A stretch of DNA of 6,247 bases from JTS-RE37 sp041743425 (lineage in GTDB: Bacteria > Bacteroidota > Bacteroidia > Flavobacteriales > Flavobacteriaceae). A model generated the notes under the pieces. That model made no database searches. It worked only from the letters and a program-made list of their open reading frames with translations, and had not been told where the DNA came from. Both the position numbers and the translations under genes were made by a program. The stretch covers positions 1 through 6,247 of the forward strand of contig JBGTMS010000055.1 of NCBI GenBank assembly GCA_041743425.1, written 5' to 3'. Every line of letters begins with the position of its first letter. Position 1 is the stretch's first letter. Positions 1-5,784 of this stretch are shown here, in pieces.

Positions 1-160
1 CAAAATCAGCCGTCTGCCCTATTACGGGTAGCACAGCAGCCACAGATAATAAAAAAGCCCAAAACGCACGATGCCGGCATATTGCTATGCGATTACATCC
101 GCTTTCGGAAACTTCCGGCCTGAGGTTAATGTGATAGGGAAACAAAGTACTGTGTTTCAT
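1..160 (-). CDS. N-terminal part of an exported protein, function unknown (runs off left edge)
   Basis: An open frame on the minus strand begins at an ATG at 160 and continues past the left edge, giving 53 complete codons. Residues 32-48 form a hydrophobic stretch (AFWAFLLSVAAVLPVIG) after a basic segment (CRHR, 28-31), followed by GQTADF. This is the pattern of a Sec signal peptide, and cleavage after the Gln at 49 would match the common Bacteroidetes ending. The roughly 30-residue stretch before the hydrophobic core is longer than usual. The frame stays open upstream to a stop at 341-343 but contains no other ATG, so ATG 160 is the best start; a TTG at codon 6 is the alternative. The other two frames soon reach stops. 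The mature domain lies outside the window, so no function can be given. A candidate promoter lies just upstream. Confidence 0.6.
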   Translation of the reverse strand, partial: MKHSTLFPYHINLRPEVSESGCNRIAICRHRAFWAFLLSVAAVLPVIGQTADF

Positions 161-184
161 AGCAGAAAAAATTTGAATAAGAGT

Positions 185-213
185 CAAATATGGTGATAGC
201 CGGATAAGGCAAA
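185..213 (-). promoter_or_regulatory. Candidate Bacteroidetes-type promoter for the exported-protein gene
   Basis: On the minus strand a TTTG (213-210) is followed after 17 bases by CATATTTG (192-185), which differs at one base from the -7 consensus TAnnTTTG of Bacteroidetes housekeeping promoters. The box ends 24 bases before the ATG at 160, leaving a short leader. This is a motif match only; such motifs also occur by chance in AT-rich DNA. Confidence 0.35.
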
Positions 214-350
214 TGCTTGTCCAGGCACAGTTGAAAAAGTTGAAGGCTACTAAGAATATAATCGTAAAGGCGCGGCTTTTCCAGGATTTGGTGGCAGTCG
301 AAAAAGGAAGTAAATAAAATCTTTCAAAAGTAATTTTGATTCATGCAAAG

Positions 351-370
351 ATGGGTTAGCCAGTAACCAT
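351..370. repeat. Small imperfect hairpin
   Basis: GGTTA and TAACC face each other across the 5-base loop GCCAG, and the stem extends by two more pairs past a bulged G. It lies 34 bases from the stronger hairpin at 404-423. It is weak on its own and may be chance. Confidence 0.3.
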
Positions 371-403
371 AGCAATGTCGGATTCAGTTCATTTTGGGGT
401 GTG

Positions 404-423
404 TCCTTTCGCGGGCGAAAGGA
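404..423. repeat. Perfect inverted repeat, TCCTTTCGC-GG-GCGAAAGGA
   Basis: Nine bases on each side are exactly complementary around a two-base centre, so as RNA it would form a stem with a GGGC-type turn. Read on the plus strand it is followed within a few bases by a T-rich run (tatattttt), which is loosely terminator-like. Read on the minus strand there is no T tract. Because it is nearly palindromic it could also bind a dimeric protein. It lies in gene-free DNA and is the most GC-rich element there. Confidence 0.55.
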
Positions 424-844
424 GTATATTTTTGATCAGTTTGCCATTACAAAATCCTTTTAACAGGATTCCGTGCAAGGAACCATCCGTTTTCAGAAAA
501 AATCAGTTACTCTATCAACCGGATACCACCGGCTCCGACAACCTGTCATTGAATTCACTTTTCAATAATCGTACTAATTGTGAATTTTAATTGATAAAAT
601 CCAACTTTTCGTCAAACGGTCATTAGTGGGGTTAAAGAGGAGGAGAGACTTAAGTATTTGTTTACAATTATGGTAATATATTATGACTTAGCTTATATAA
701 CGATTGTAAGAACGGTTATCACGACCCTTAATGGTTGATCCATTGACTAACAACTAATTGTACATAATTTCTGCCTGCGGATTCGGAATATTTGTATGGT
801 CCCGAAGAAGATCAGGGTGCGTATGTCAAGACTTCCTTCTTACC

Positions 845-881
845 AAAAAAAAACTAATGATATTGCCGGAGGTTTTTAGTT
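845..881 (-). terminator. Weak intrinsic terminator after the kdnB-type gene
   Basis: Read on the minus strand, AACTAA (881-876) pairs with TTAGTT (857-852) across an 18-base loop, and the second arm runs straight into a T tract of about nine bases (853-845). The position, about 50 bases past the stop codon at 931, fits the end of the operon. The stem is short and AT-rich, so efficiency is doubtful. Confidence 0.35.
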
Positions 882-930
882 ACCCCTGCAATTCCTTAAC
901 CAGATAGGGTCAGGAAGAACAGGCATTGTT

Positions 931-2058
931 TTAAATGCGGCCATACAGAAAACGTAGTTTTTCCCTGCTCATTTCATCCCTCCAATGTTCTCCAAGGGCA
1001 TTTTCCCAAAGCGGTACCATTTTGAGGGCAACAGAGATCATCGTATCCATTTGATTTTCTGATAACTTACTGCAAACCGCCTGTGGTAATCGGATACCAT
1101 TCTTGTCCATCATGGTATGAAAAAGTGCCACGCCTTCAGGATAATATTCATGGAGATGCTGAAATACCAGGCAATTGCCCAACCCATGTTTGATACCCAT
1201 AACATAGGAAAGTCCGTAGCTCATGGCATGAGCAACCCCGACCTGTGAATAAGCGATACTCATACCCCCATGCCAGGAGGCCATAAGCAGCTTTTCCCGA
1301 CATTCCCCCGGAGGCAGATTTCCGAGGAAAACCTCCTTGCAGAGTTCCAGTGCCTTTTCTCCATAGCTCTGACTGAAAGCATTCAGATAGGTACCGTTGA
1401 GGGATTCAATACAATGAATATAACAGTCCATCCCGGTGTAAAACCACTGATCTTTAGGTACGCCTGCAATAAGATCTGGATCAAGAAGAACCTGATCAAA
1501 GACCGTAAAATCGGAGTTGATTCCCAATTTCTTCGTCGGGCCCATCAGTACCGCAGTCCTGGAAACTTCCGCACCTGTTCCGCTGAGTGTAGGGATGCCA
1601 ACATGATACACTGAAGGTTTATGCACCAGGTCCCATCCCTGATAGTTTTCAGCACTTCCCTTATTGGTCAGCATCAGTGCTACCGCTTTAGCGAGGTCCA
1701 GCAGGGTTCCACCCCCCACTCCAATGATCCCGGAAGGAATTTCGGAATGGGTTTGTCTGAGCTTTTTCACCAGGGCGTCCACTTGTTCCGTTTTGGGCTC
1801 TTCATCAGCGGAAATAAAAAGAATCTGGTCGTTAAAAATAGCGGGCATCCGGCTGGGCAGGGAAGAACCTTTAAATACATCGTCTATGAGAAAAATCATG
1901 GGTGCGTCAATGCTTTTCCTGAAGGGCATAAGAATATCCCCCAGCTGATCAAGGCATCCCGCTCCAAAAATTACTCTGGGTACCATAGGAAAGTTCCGGT
2001 AACATTTTGATTGGGTACGGGTGGCCGCTACTGATTCTAATTCTTTTTTAAATTCCAT
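931..2058 (-). CDS. kdnB: Iron-dependent alcohol dehydrogenase, probable Kdo 8-oxidase (KdnB type)
   Basis: This 375-residue protein belongs to the group III iron-dependent alcohol dehydrogenases. GVGGGT at 113-118 is the glycine-rich loop that binds NAD(P), and PTLSGTGAE near 156-164 is the usual second nucleotide-site motif. The four metal ligands expected in the family are all visible: Asp211 and His215 in the segment MDCYIHCIE, His277 in GVAHAMS and His291 in IKHGLGNC. In Shewanella oneidensis, KdnB oxidises the C8 hydroxyl of Kdo to an aldehyde, which KdnA then aminates to give 8-amino-Kdo for lipopolysaccharide. The specific role is inferred mainly from linkage to kdsB two genes upstream; by sequence alone another alcohol substrate is possible. 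The ATG at 2058 lies 4 bases after the stop of the HAD gene, so the two are almost certainly co-transcribed and probably translationally coupled. No kdnA follows. The family level is secure, the substrate moderately so. Confidence 0.82.
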   Translation of the reverse strand: MEFKKELESVAATRTQSKCYRNFPMVPRVIFGAGCLDQLGDILMPFRKSIDAPMIFLIDDVFKGSSLPSRMPAIFNDQILFISADEEPKTEQVDALVKKLRQTHSEIPSGIIGVGGGTLLDLAKAVALMLTNKGSAENYQGWDLVHKPSVYHVGIPTLSGTGAEVSRTAVLMGPTKKLGINSDFTVFDQVLLDPDLIAGVPKDQWFYTGMDCYIHCIESLNGTYLNAFSQSYGEKALELCKEVFLGNLPPGECREKLLMASWHGGMSIAYSQVGVAHAMSYGLSYVMGIKHGLGNCLVFQHLHEYYPEGVALFHTMMDKNGIRLPQAVCSKLSENQMDTMISVALKMVPLWENALGEHWRDEMSREKLRFLYGRI

Positions 2059-2062
2059 GAGC

Positions 2063-2764
2063 TTAGTTAAGATATTTTAATATCTCTTTAATGTTGTTTA
2101 CTGTAAGGTGGGTACTGGTAATGTCTTCCGGGGCTACCTCTTCATGTGCCCAGGTAGTATGAAAGGGTACGTGAACCGCTTGTGCGCCAAGTCTGATAAT
2201 TGGCAGAATATCAGATTTTAAGGAGTTTCCAATCATAAGAAATTCCTTAACAGGGATTTCCAGGTGCTCAAGCAAATTGCGATAATTATCCTCTTTCTTA
2301 TCACTGAGTACCTCAACATGATGAAAATATCTTGACAGGCCTGATCGCTCCAGTTTTCTTTCCTGATCCAGCAGGTCCCCTTTGGTGAGAACGATCAGTC
2401 TGTACTTTTTAACCAGATGATCAAGCACATCCTCTACTCCTTCAAGTAGTTCCACGGGCCGTTGTATCATCTGCTTACCTAGATTCAAAATTTCACGGAT
2501 GGTTGTCTGCTTCAGGTGATTATTTGAGAGCTCCAGGGCACATTCGATCATAGAAAGCATAAATCCCTTGATTCCATATCCATACAGGCTCAGATTCTCC
2601 ATTTCCTTTTTAAACAACTCCTGGTCCACTTTATTTTTGGTCTCAAAGTGTTCGAGCAATTCAGAGAATTTTACTTCTGCCTCCCTGAAATAGGTCTCAT
2701 TAACCCAGAGCGTATCATCTGCGTCAAAACCAATCACCGATACTTTACTGTAGTCTATGTCCAT
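2063..2764 (-). CDS. HAD-superfamily hydrolase with a helical cap, probable phosphatase
   Basis: This 233-residue protein has the haloacid dehalogenase core. Motif I is FDADDTLW, with nucleophile Asp14 and acid/base Asp16. Motif II is the Thr127 of VLTKGD. A Lys around 156-157 (SDKKED) serves as motif III. Motif IV is MIGNSLKSD (177-185), where Asn180 takes the first acidic position and Asp185 remains, a variant also seen in active HAD phosphatases. The roughly 80 residues between motifs I and II form an alpha-helical C1 cap, as in YigB-like phosphatases that act on small phosphorylated molecules. KdsC, the classical Kdo-8-phosphate phosphatase, is shorter and uncapped, so this is not simply kdsC. 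The gene starts at an ATG inside the end of kdsB (10 bp overlap) and ends 4 bp before the kdnB-type gene. That suggests a role in the same sugar pathway, but the substrate is unknown. Confidence 0.85.
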   Translation of the reverse strand: MDIDYSKVSVIGFDADDTLWVNETYFREAEVKFSELLEHFETKNKVDQELFKKEMENLSLYGYGIKGFMLSMIECALELSNNHLKQTTIREILNLGKQMIQRPVELLEGVEDVLDHLVKKYRLIVLTKGDLLDQERKLERSGLSRYFHHVEVLSDKKEDNYRNLLEHLEIPVKEFLMIGNSLKSDILPIIRLGAQAVHVPFHTTWAHEEVAPEDITSTHLTVNNIKEILKYLN

Positions 2765-3483
2765 GCCTTCTGGGCTCTTTCCAAATCTTCAGGAGTGTCA
2801 ATTTCTATACCACTGACGCTTGTTTCCACCATTTTAATTCGCTTTCCGTATTCAAGATACCGTATGGCTTCTATCTTTTCTGCCATTTCCAGGGGCTTCA
2901 TAGAAAGTCTGCGGAAATCCATCAGGGCTCGTTTACGAAAGGCATATATCCCCTTATGCTTGTAATAAACTGCTTCTATTTCCTTATTTCTGTGATAAGG
3001 AATCGGTGACCTTGAAAAGTAAAGTGCAAATTGCTTCGAATCTACAATCACCTTTACTGTATTTGGGTTGTGGATCTCAGACTGTAGCGTGATCCTTGTC
3101 ATAAGAGACGCCAGATCTATTTCTTCCGCAGGGTCATTATGAAATACATCAAGCAGGCCGGCAAGACTTTCCCTGTCGGTAAATGGCTCATCGCCCTGTA
3201 CATTGACAATAATATCTGTCTCCATAGCTTCAACGGCCTCCGCAATCCGGTCACTGCCACATTCATGGGCTTCCCTGCTCATAATAGCCTGGCCGCCCGC
3301 CTTTTCGACGGCCTTAAAAATAATCTCGCTGTCAGTCACAACAAAAACAGCATCAAAAAGGGCCGTCCTCAAGGCCGCTTCATAGGTTCTGACAATGACA
3401 GGTCTCCCGCCCAGATCCTGCATCAGTTTTGCAGGAAACCGGGAAGCGGCATAACGGGCCGGGATCATGGCGATTATTCTCAA
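2755..3483 (-). CDS. kdsB: 3-deoxy-manno-octulosonate cytidylyltransferase (CMP-Kdo synthetase)
   Basis: The enzyme couples Kdo, or 8-amino-Kdo where that sugar is made, to CTP, giving the CMP-sugar used by the cytoplasmic Kdo transferase WaaA in lipid A-core assembly. At 242 residues it is close to the family norm. Family motifs are in order: the CTP-binding start IPARYAASRFPAKL (7-20), HECGSDRIAE (73-82), NVQGDEP (94-100) with the metal-binding Asp, the sugar-site segment YFSRSPIPYHR (155-165), KGIYAFR (177-183), LEMAEKIEAIRYLEYG (198-213) and GIEIDTPEDLERA (225-237). Ala18 stands where most members have Gly (FPGK). The start is a TTG at 3483, giving MRIIAMIPAR; the first in-frame ATG is five codons later and would leave only MIPAR before the nucleotide loop. 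A four-codon ATG frame (3491-3480) ends across the TTG. No clear Shine-Dalgarno is present. It overlaps the HAD gene by 10 bp. Confidence 0.93.
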   Translation of the reverse strand: MRIIAMIPARYAASRFPAKLMQDLGGRPVIVRTYEAALRTALFDAVFVVTDSEIIFKAVEKAGGQAIMSREAHECGSDRIAEAVEAMETDIIVNVQGDEPFTDRESLAGLLDVFHNDPAEEIDLASLMTRITLQSEIHNPNTVKVIVDSKQFALYFSRSPIPYHRNKEIEAVYYKHKGIYAFRKRALMDFRRLSMKPLEMAEKIEAIRYLEYGKRIKMVETSVSGIEIDTPEDLERAQKAWT

Positions 3484-3523
3484 ACTTTCATTATGATATG
3501 ATGCTCTAATAGATAAGCTCTAC

Positions 3524-3631
3524 TTACTTTTTCTTATAGATGACTTCAGCCCAAAACCTTCCAAATGATGTCATCTTTATTTTCATTATTGCCACAGAGG
3601 ACTTCAACCAACTGTCATTCGCAGCTCTCAT
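3524..3631 (-). CDS. Possible small protein of 35 residues, unknown function
   Basis: Between the DUF4126 gene and kdsB a frame runs from an ATG at 3631 to a TAA at 3524-3526. A strong Shine-Dalgarno-like run (AGGAGGAG, directly after the DUF4126 stop) sits about 8 bases before the ATG; such a site is uncommon in this phylum, where most genes here have none. The product begins MRAANDSW, has a middle section KIKMTSFGRFW and ends AEVIYKKK. It is basic and contains two Trp and aromatic residues in the second half, but has no membrane span and matches no family I know. Codon content looks similar to the neighbouring genes. It fills most of an otherwise unexplained 163 bp gap in the operon. It could still be a chance frame or a leader affecting kdsB translation. 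Confidence 0.42.
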   Translation of the reverse strand: MRAANDSWLKSSVAIMKIKMTSFGRFWAEVIYKKK

Positions 3632-3646
3632 GTCCCCATCTCCTCC

Positions 3647-4231
3647 TTAGCCGATTCTTCTTCTTACCTTCCTAAATACATCAAAGATGAGGATCAAAAT
3701 GATGATCACCAAAATTATGGCCAGAAGGGGAACGAAAACAGAAGCCGCAGCGACTACAGAAGCCGCTCCTGTTTCAAGGATGGTTATAAGAGGATTTCCG
3801 ATACCGCCGGTGCTCACTGTAGAGGCTACCCTGCCTGAGGCGGCACTGCTTTTTATGACCGTTGCGGTTCCCCCCCCGGCAATAAGGGCCAGGGTCCATG
3901 TAACCAATGGTGGCAGGTCGGCAAGGGTTGAAACCATAACTGCAGTACCGGCCAAAGCTGCCAGGGGCACCGCAAAACTGTCAAGGAGATGATCAAACCA
4001 GGGAATGAAGTAGGCAAAAATTTCGACAACCGTGGCCACTCCTAAGGTAATAACCGCCGCGGTATGACCCATCCACTCCCATTGGGAATTTAGAACCAAA
4101 AGTTCATAGTAAGACGCGAGACTTAAAGCGAAAAGTGGCAGAAAAATCCTGAAACCAACAGAAGCGGCCAAACCGATCCCCAAAAAAATACTGGTCAAGG
4201 TTTCAAACGTCATGAATAAGGATATTACCAT
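3647..4231 (-). CDS. DUF4126 family integral membrane protein
   Basis: This 194-residue protein is mostly hydrophobic. Likely membrane segments lie around residues 10-42, 57-76, 84-104, 109-125 and 153-184, and the tail RKVRRRIG is basic, suggesting a cytoplasmic C-terminus. The segments GIGLAASVGFRIF (18-30), FAYFIPWFDHLLD (72-84), AGGGTATVIK (118-127) and TGGIGNP (141-147) are what I recognise of the DUF4126 family, whose biochemical role is not known to me. The frame opens at ATG 4231, but the ATG at 4213 (residue 7, MTFETLTSIFLG) matches the usual family N-terminus better and may be the true start. It follows the helicase stop by 10 bp (28 bp with the later start), so the two are likely co-transcribed. 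A run of eight G on the coding strand (3870-3877) encodes the GGG motif. Confidence 0.85.
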   Translation of the reverse strand: MVISLFMTFETLTSIFLGIGLAASVGFRIFLPLFALSLASYYELLVLNSQWEWMGHTAAVITLGVATVVEIFAYFIPWFDHLLDSFAVPLAALAGTAVMVSTLADLPPLVTWTLALIAGGGTATVIKSSAASGRVASTVSTGGIGNPLITILETGAASVVAAASVFVPLLAIILVIIILILIFDVFRKVRRRIG

Positions 4232-4241
4232 CTAAAGTAAG

Positions 4242-5681
4242 CTATTCCTCAGCAAGAAAAAAATCGTCCTTAAAGCCGATAAGGTATAATTTATTTTTTG
4301 CTCTCGTGATGGCCGTGTAGAGCCAGCGAAGGTATTCCTTATCTACTCCCCCGGGCAGGTAGGGTTGTTCCACAAAGACCGTATGCCATTGACCTCCCTG
4401 AGATTTATGGCAAGTGATGGCATACGAAAATTTGACCTGCAGCGCATTGAAATATTTATTGTTTTTAATGGCCAGGAAGCGTTTGTATTTTGATTTTTCA
4501 TCCACATAATCCTGTTGCACCTCCTGATAGAGTTTGTTACTGTCTTCATAGGAAAGGGAAGGGGTTTCTGATCGGATTGTATCGAGCATGATCACTGTCT
4601 GAAAAGGCTTCTGCTTTGGATAATCCACCATTTTCACTGTAATTTCGGCAAATCTGAATCCGTACAGGTCTTTGAGAGCAAACACTTCCAGCACCTCAAT
4701 AATATCTCCGTTTGCAATAAAACCCGCCTCGGTGTCAGCATCAAGCCAAAAATAATTATTCTTGACCACCATCAAATAGTCGCCAACGGCAAGGTCATGT
4801 TCCAGAAACAAAATTCTCTCCCTGATGTTCTGATTGTACAGATTGGCACGTTTATTCGACCTGACAATCAGGGCTGTTTCTTCCTTGCCGTGCTGTCGGT
4901 ATGAATTCTCAATGGCCTCCTGAATATCAAATCCTTCCACCAACCTCTCTATGTCAGGAAACGTTGCGAGTTGGAACCGAAAGCTCTCATGAAAGCCGGA
5001 TCGAAGTTGTTCACGAAGGAGGGTGGCATTCATCAGAATCCCTGAATCCTCAGCTTGTCTGACCACTTCATCCAGCTCCATATCCCGAACTTCCCTGCCA
5101 TATACGGAGACCATATGCTTTGCATCCAGGGCAGGACTCAGTTCCAGCCGTACGGGCGGTAACTGCGCAGTATCACCAAGAAGCACTAATTTACATTGAT
5201 ATCCGGAGTAAACGTATTGAATAAGGTCATCCAGTAATGCCCCATTATCGAAAAGTCTCGAATCTCCGGGTGTGTCTGGAATCATAGAGGCTTCATCTAC
5301 GATAAACAGGGTATTCTTGTGCTTGTTAGGGGCAAGGACAAACCGGATACCCCCCCCTTTTTCCTTTTTAGGAAAATAGATCTTTCTGTGAATGGTAAAT
5401 GCCTGGTGACCGGCATAACCCGACATCACCTTTGCGGCTCTGCCCGTTGGGGCCATAAGAACGGCTTTCATTTTTGTTTTCCACAAATGCGTTACCAGAT
5501 CTCCTATAATGGTGGTCTTTCCTGTCCCGGCATACCCCCTCAGAAGAAAGATTTCATCACTTTTTTCCGAGAGAACGAAGGCAGCCAGTCGCTCAAGGGC
5601 TATGGCCTGTTTATATGTGGGGACGTGAGGGAAATTTTCCTTGAGAATACTAAAAAAAACAGGCGGTGTAAGCGTAGTCAT
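4242..5681 (-). CDS. RecD-like superfamily 1B DNA helicase (ATP-dependent)
   Basis: This 479-residue protein has the full motif set of a 5'-3' SF1B helicase: Walker A GYAGTGKTT (49-57), motif Ia APTGRAAK (77-84), DEAS (129-132, Walker B), the GDTAQLPPV segment (169-177, motif III), the VRSNKRAN segment (273-280, motif IV), ITCHKSQGG (422-430, motif V) and YTAITRAKNKLYLIG (455-469, motif VI). About 90 residues between motifs IV and V probably form the beta-barrel (SH3-like) region seen in RecD2 and Dda. It is too short to be a RecBCD subunit and lacks the RecD2 N-terminal helix-hairpin-helix block, so a stand-alone helicase for repair or replication restart is likely. The ATG at 5681 gives an N-terminus (FPHVPTYKQ) that fits the Q-motif region. 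It is the first gene of the minus-strand block and diverges from the gene at 5785. A coding-strand G8 run (5350-5357) encodes GGG. Confidence 0.92.
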   Translation of the reverse strand: MTTLTPPVFFSILKENFPHVPTYKQAIALERLAAFVLSEKSDEIFLLRGYAGTGKTTIIGDLVTHLWKTKMKAVLMAPTGRAAKVMSGYAGHQAFTIHRKIYFPKKEKGGGIRFVLAPNKHKNTLFIVDEASMIPDTPGDSRLFDNGALLDDLIQYVYSGYQCKLVLLGDTAQLPPVRLELSPALDAKHMVSVYGREVRDMELDEVVRQAEDSGILMNATLLREQLRSGFHESFRFQLATFPDIERLVEGFDIQEAIENSYRQHGKEETALIVRSNKRANLYNQNIRERILFLEHDLAVGDYLMVVKNNYFWLDADTEAGFIANGDIIEVLEVFALKDLYGFRFAEITVKMVDYPKQKPFQTVIMLDTIRSETPSLSYEDSNKLYQEVQQDYVDEKSKYKRFLAIKNNKYFNALQVKFSYAITCHKSQGGQWHTVFVEQPYLPGGVDKEYLRWLYTAITRAKNKLYLIGFKDDFFLAEE

Positions 5682-5688
5682 AGGCTTT

Positions 5689-5715
5689 CAAAGATAAAAA
5701 GGAATTTTGGGGCAA
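5689..5715 (-). promoter_or_regulatory. Candidate promoter for the helicase-led block
   Basis: Read on the minus strand, a TTG (5715-5713), preceded by more T, is followed after 16 bases by TATCTTTG (5696-5689), an exact match to the Bacteroidetes -7 box TAnnTTTG; the spacing is one or so below the usual 17-23. The box ends only 7 bases before the helicase ATG at 5681, so transcription from it would give an almost leaderless mRNA. Confidence 0.42.
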
Positions 5716-5721
5716 AACCTT

Positions 5722-5749
5722 TTACGATAAAAAAAAAATTGTAGATTTG
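5722..5749 (+). promoter_or_regulatory. Candidate promoter for the divergent gene at 5785
   Basis: TAGATTTG (5742-5749) matches the Bacteroidetes -7 box TAnnTTTG exactly. Upstream, TTA (5722-5724, one mismatch to TTG) lies 17 bases away, with a run of ten A in the spacer. The box ends 35 bases before the ATG, a normal leader length. No clear ribosome binding site follows. Confidence 0.45.
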
Positions 5750-5784
5750 TGATAACCACTAATTATAATTAACGCCATTTCCTA

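Larger units (their letters stand above)
161..930. other. 770 bp stretch without a convincing gene
   Basis: No frame on either strand here reads like a protein. The longest plus-strand frame (375-590) has low-complexity, unstructured content and no ribosome binding site, and the minus strand is broken by many stops. The stretch contains a candidate promoter at its left end, hairpins at 351-370 and 404-423, a polypurine run at 636-648 (agaggaggagaga) and a weak terminator near the kdnB end. It lies between the 3' end of the kdsB-kdnB block and the 5' end of the exported-protein gene, both on the minus strand. A small RNA or the remains of a lost gene are possible, but I recognise neither. Confidence 0.6.

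Noticed and set aside
552..586. Seven-base inverted repeat AATTCAC/GTGAATT
   Set aside because: The loop is 21 bases, the arms are AT-rich and such matches are expected by chance in this sequence.
375..590. Plus-strand frame of 71 codons in the gene-free stretch
   Set aside because: No ribosome binding site, no promoter box, no recognisable domain, and a composition that does not resemble the neighbouring proteins; it also contains the hairpin at 404-423.
636..738. Polypurine AGGAGG-like run followed by a short plus-strand frame (ATG at 670, 22 codons)
   Set aside because: The ATG is too far from the purine run, the nearer start would be a TTG, and the product is very short with no distinctive features.
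730..744. Five-base stem AATGG/CCATT with a 5-base loop
   Set aside because: Too short and weak to claim as a functional element, and no T tract follows.
1270..2010. Plus-strand frames of 94-129 codons opposite the kdnB-type gene
   Set aside because: They lie wholly antisense to a gene with full family motifs and show no domain of their own.
2063..2764. Identity of the HAD gene as kdsC
   Set aside because: KdsC is shorter and lacks a cap domain; this protein has a large helical insert between motifs I and II.
3139..3501. Plus-strand frame of 120 codons opposite kdsB
   Set aside because: Antisense shadow of a well-supported gene with no recognisable features.
3687..3992. Plus-strand frame rich in Ala, Thr and Pro opposite the DUF4126 gene
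   Set aside because: Its composition simply mirrors the Gly/Ala/Val-rich coding strand; the minus-strand frame has the family motifs.
4242..5681. Helicase as part of a defence or mobile system
   Set aside because: It has only the plain SF1B motor, no nuclease or accessory domain, and its neighbours are a membrane protein and sugar-activation genes.
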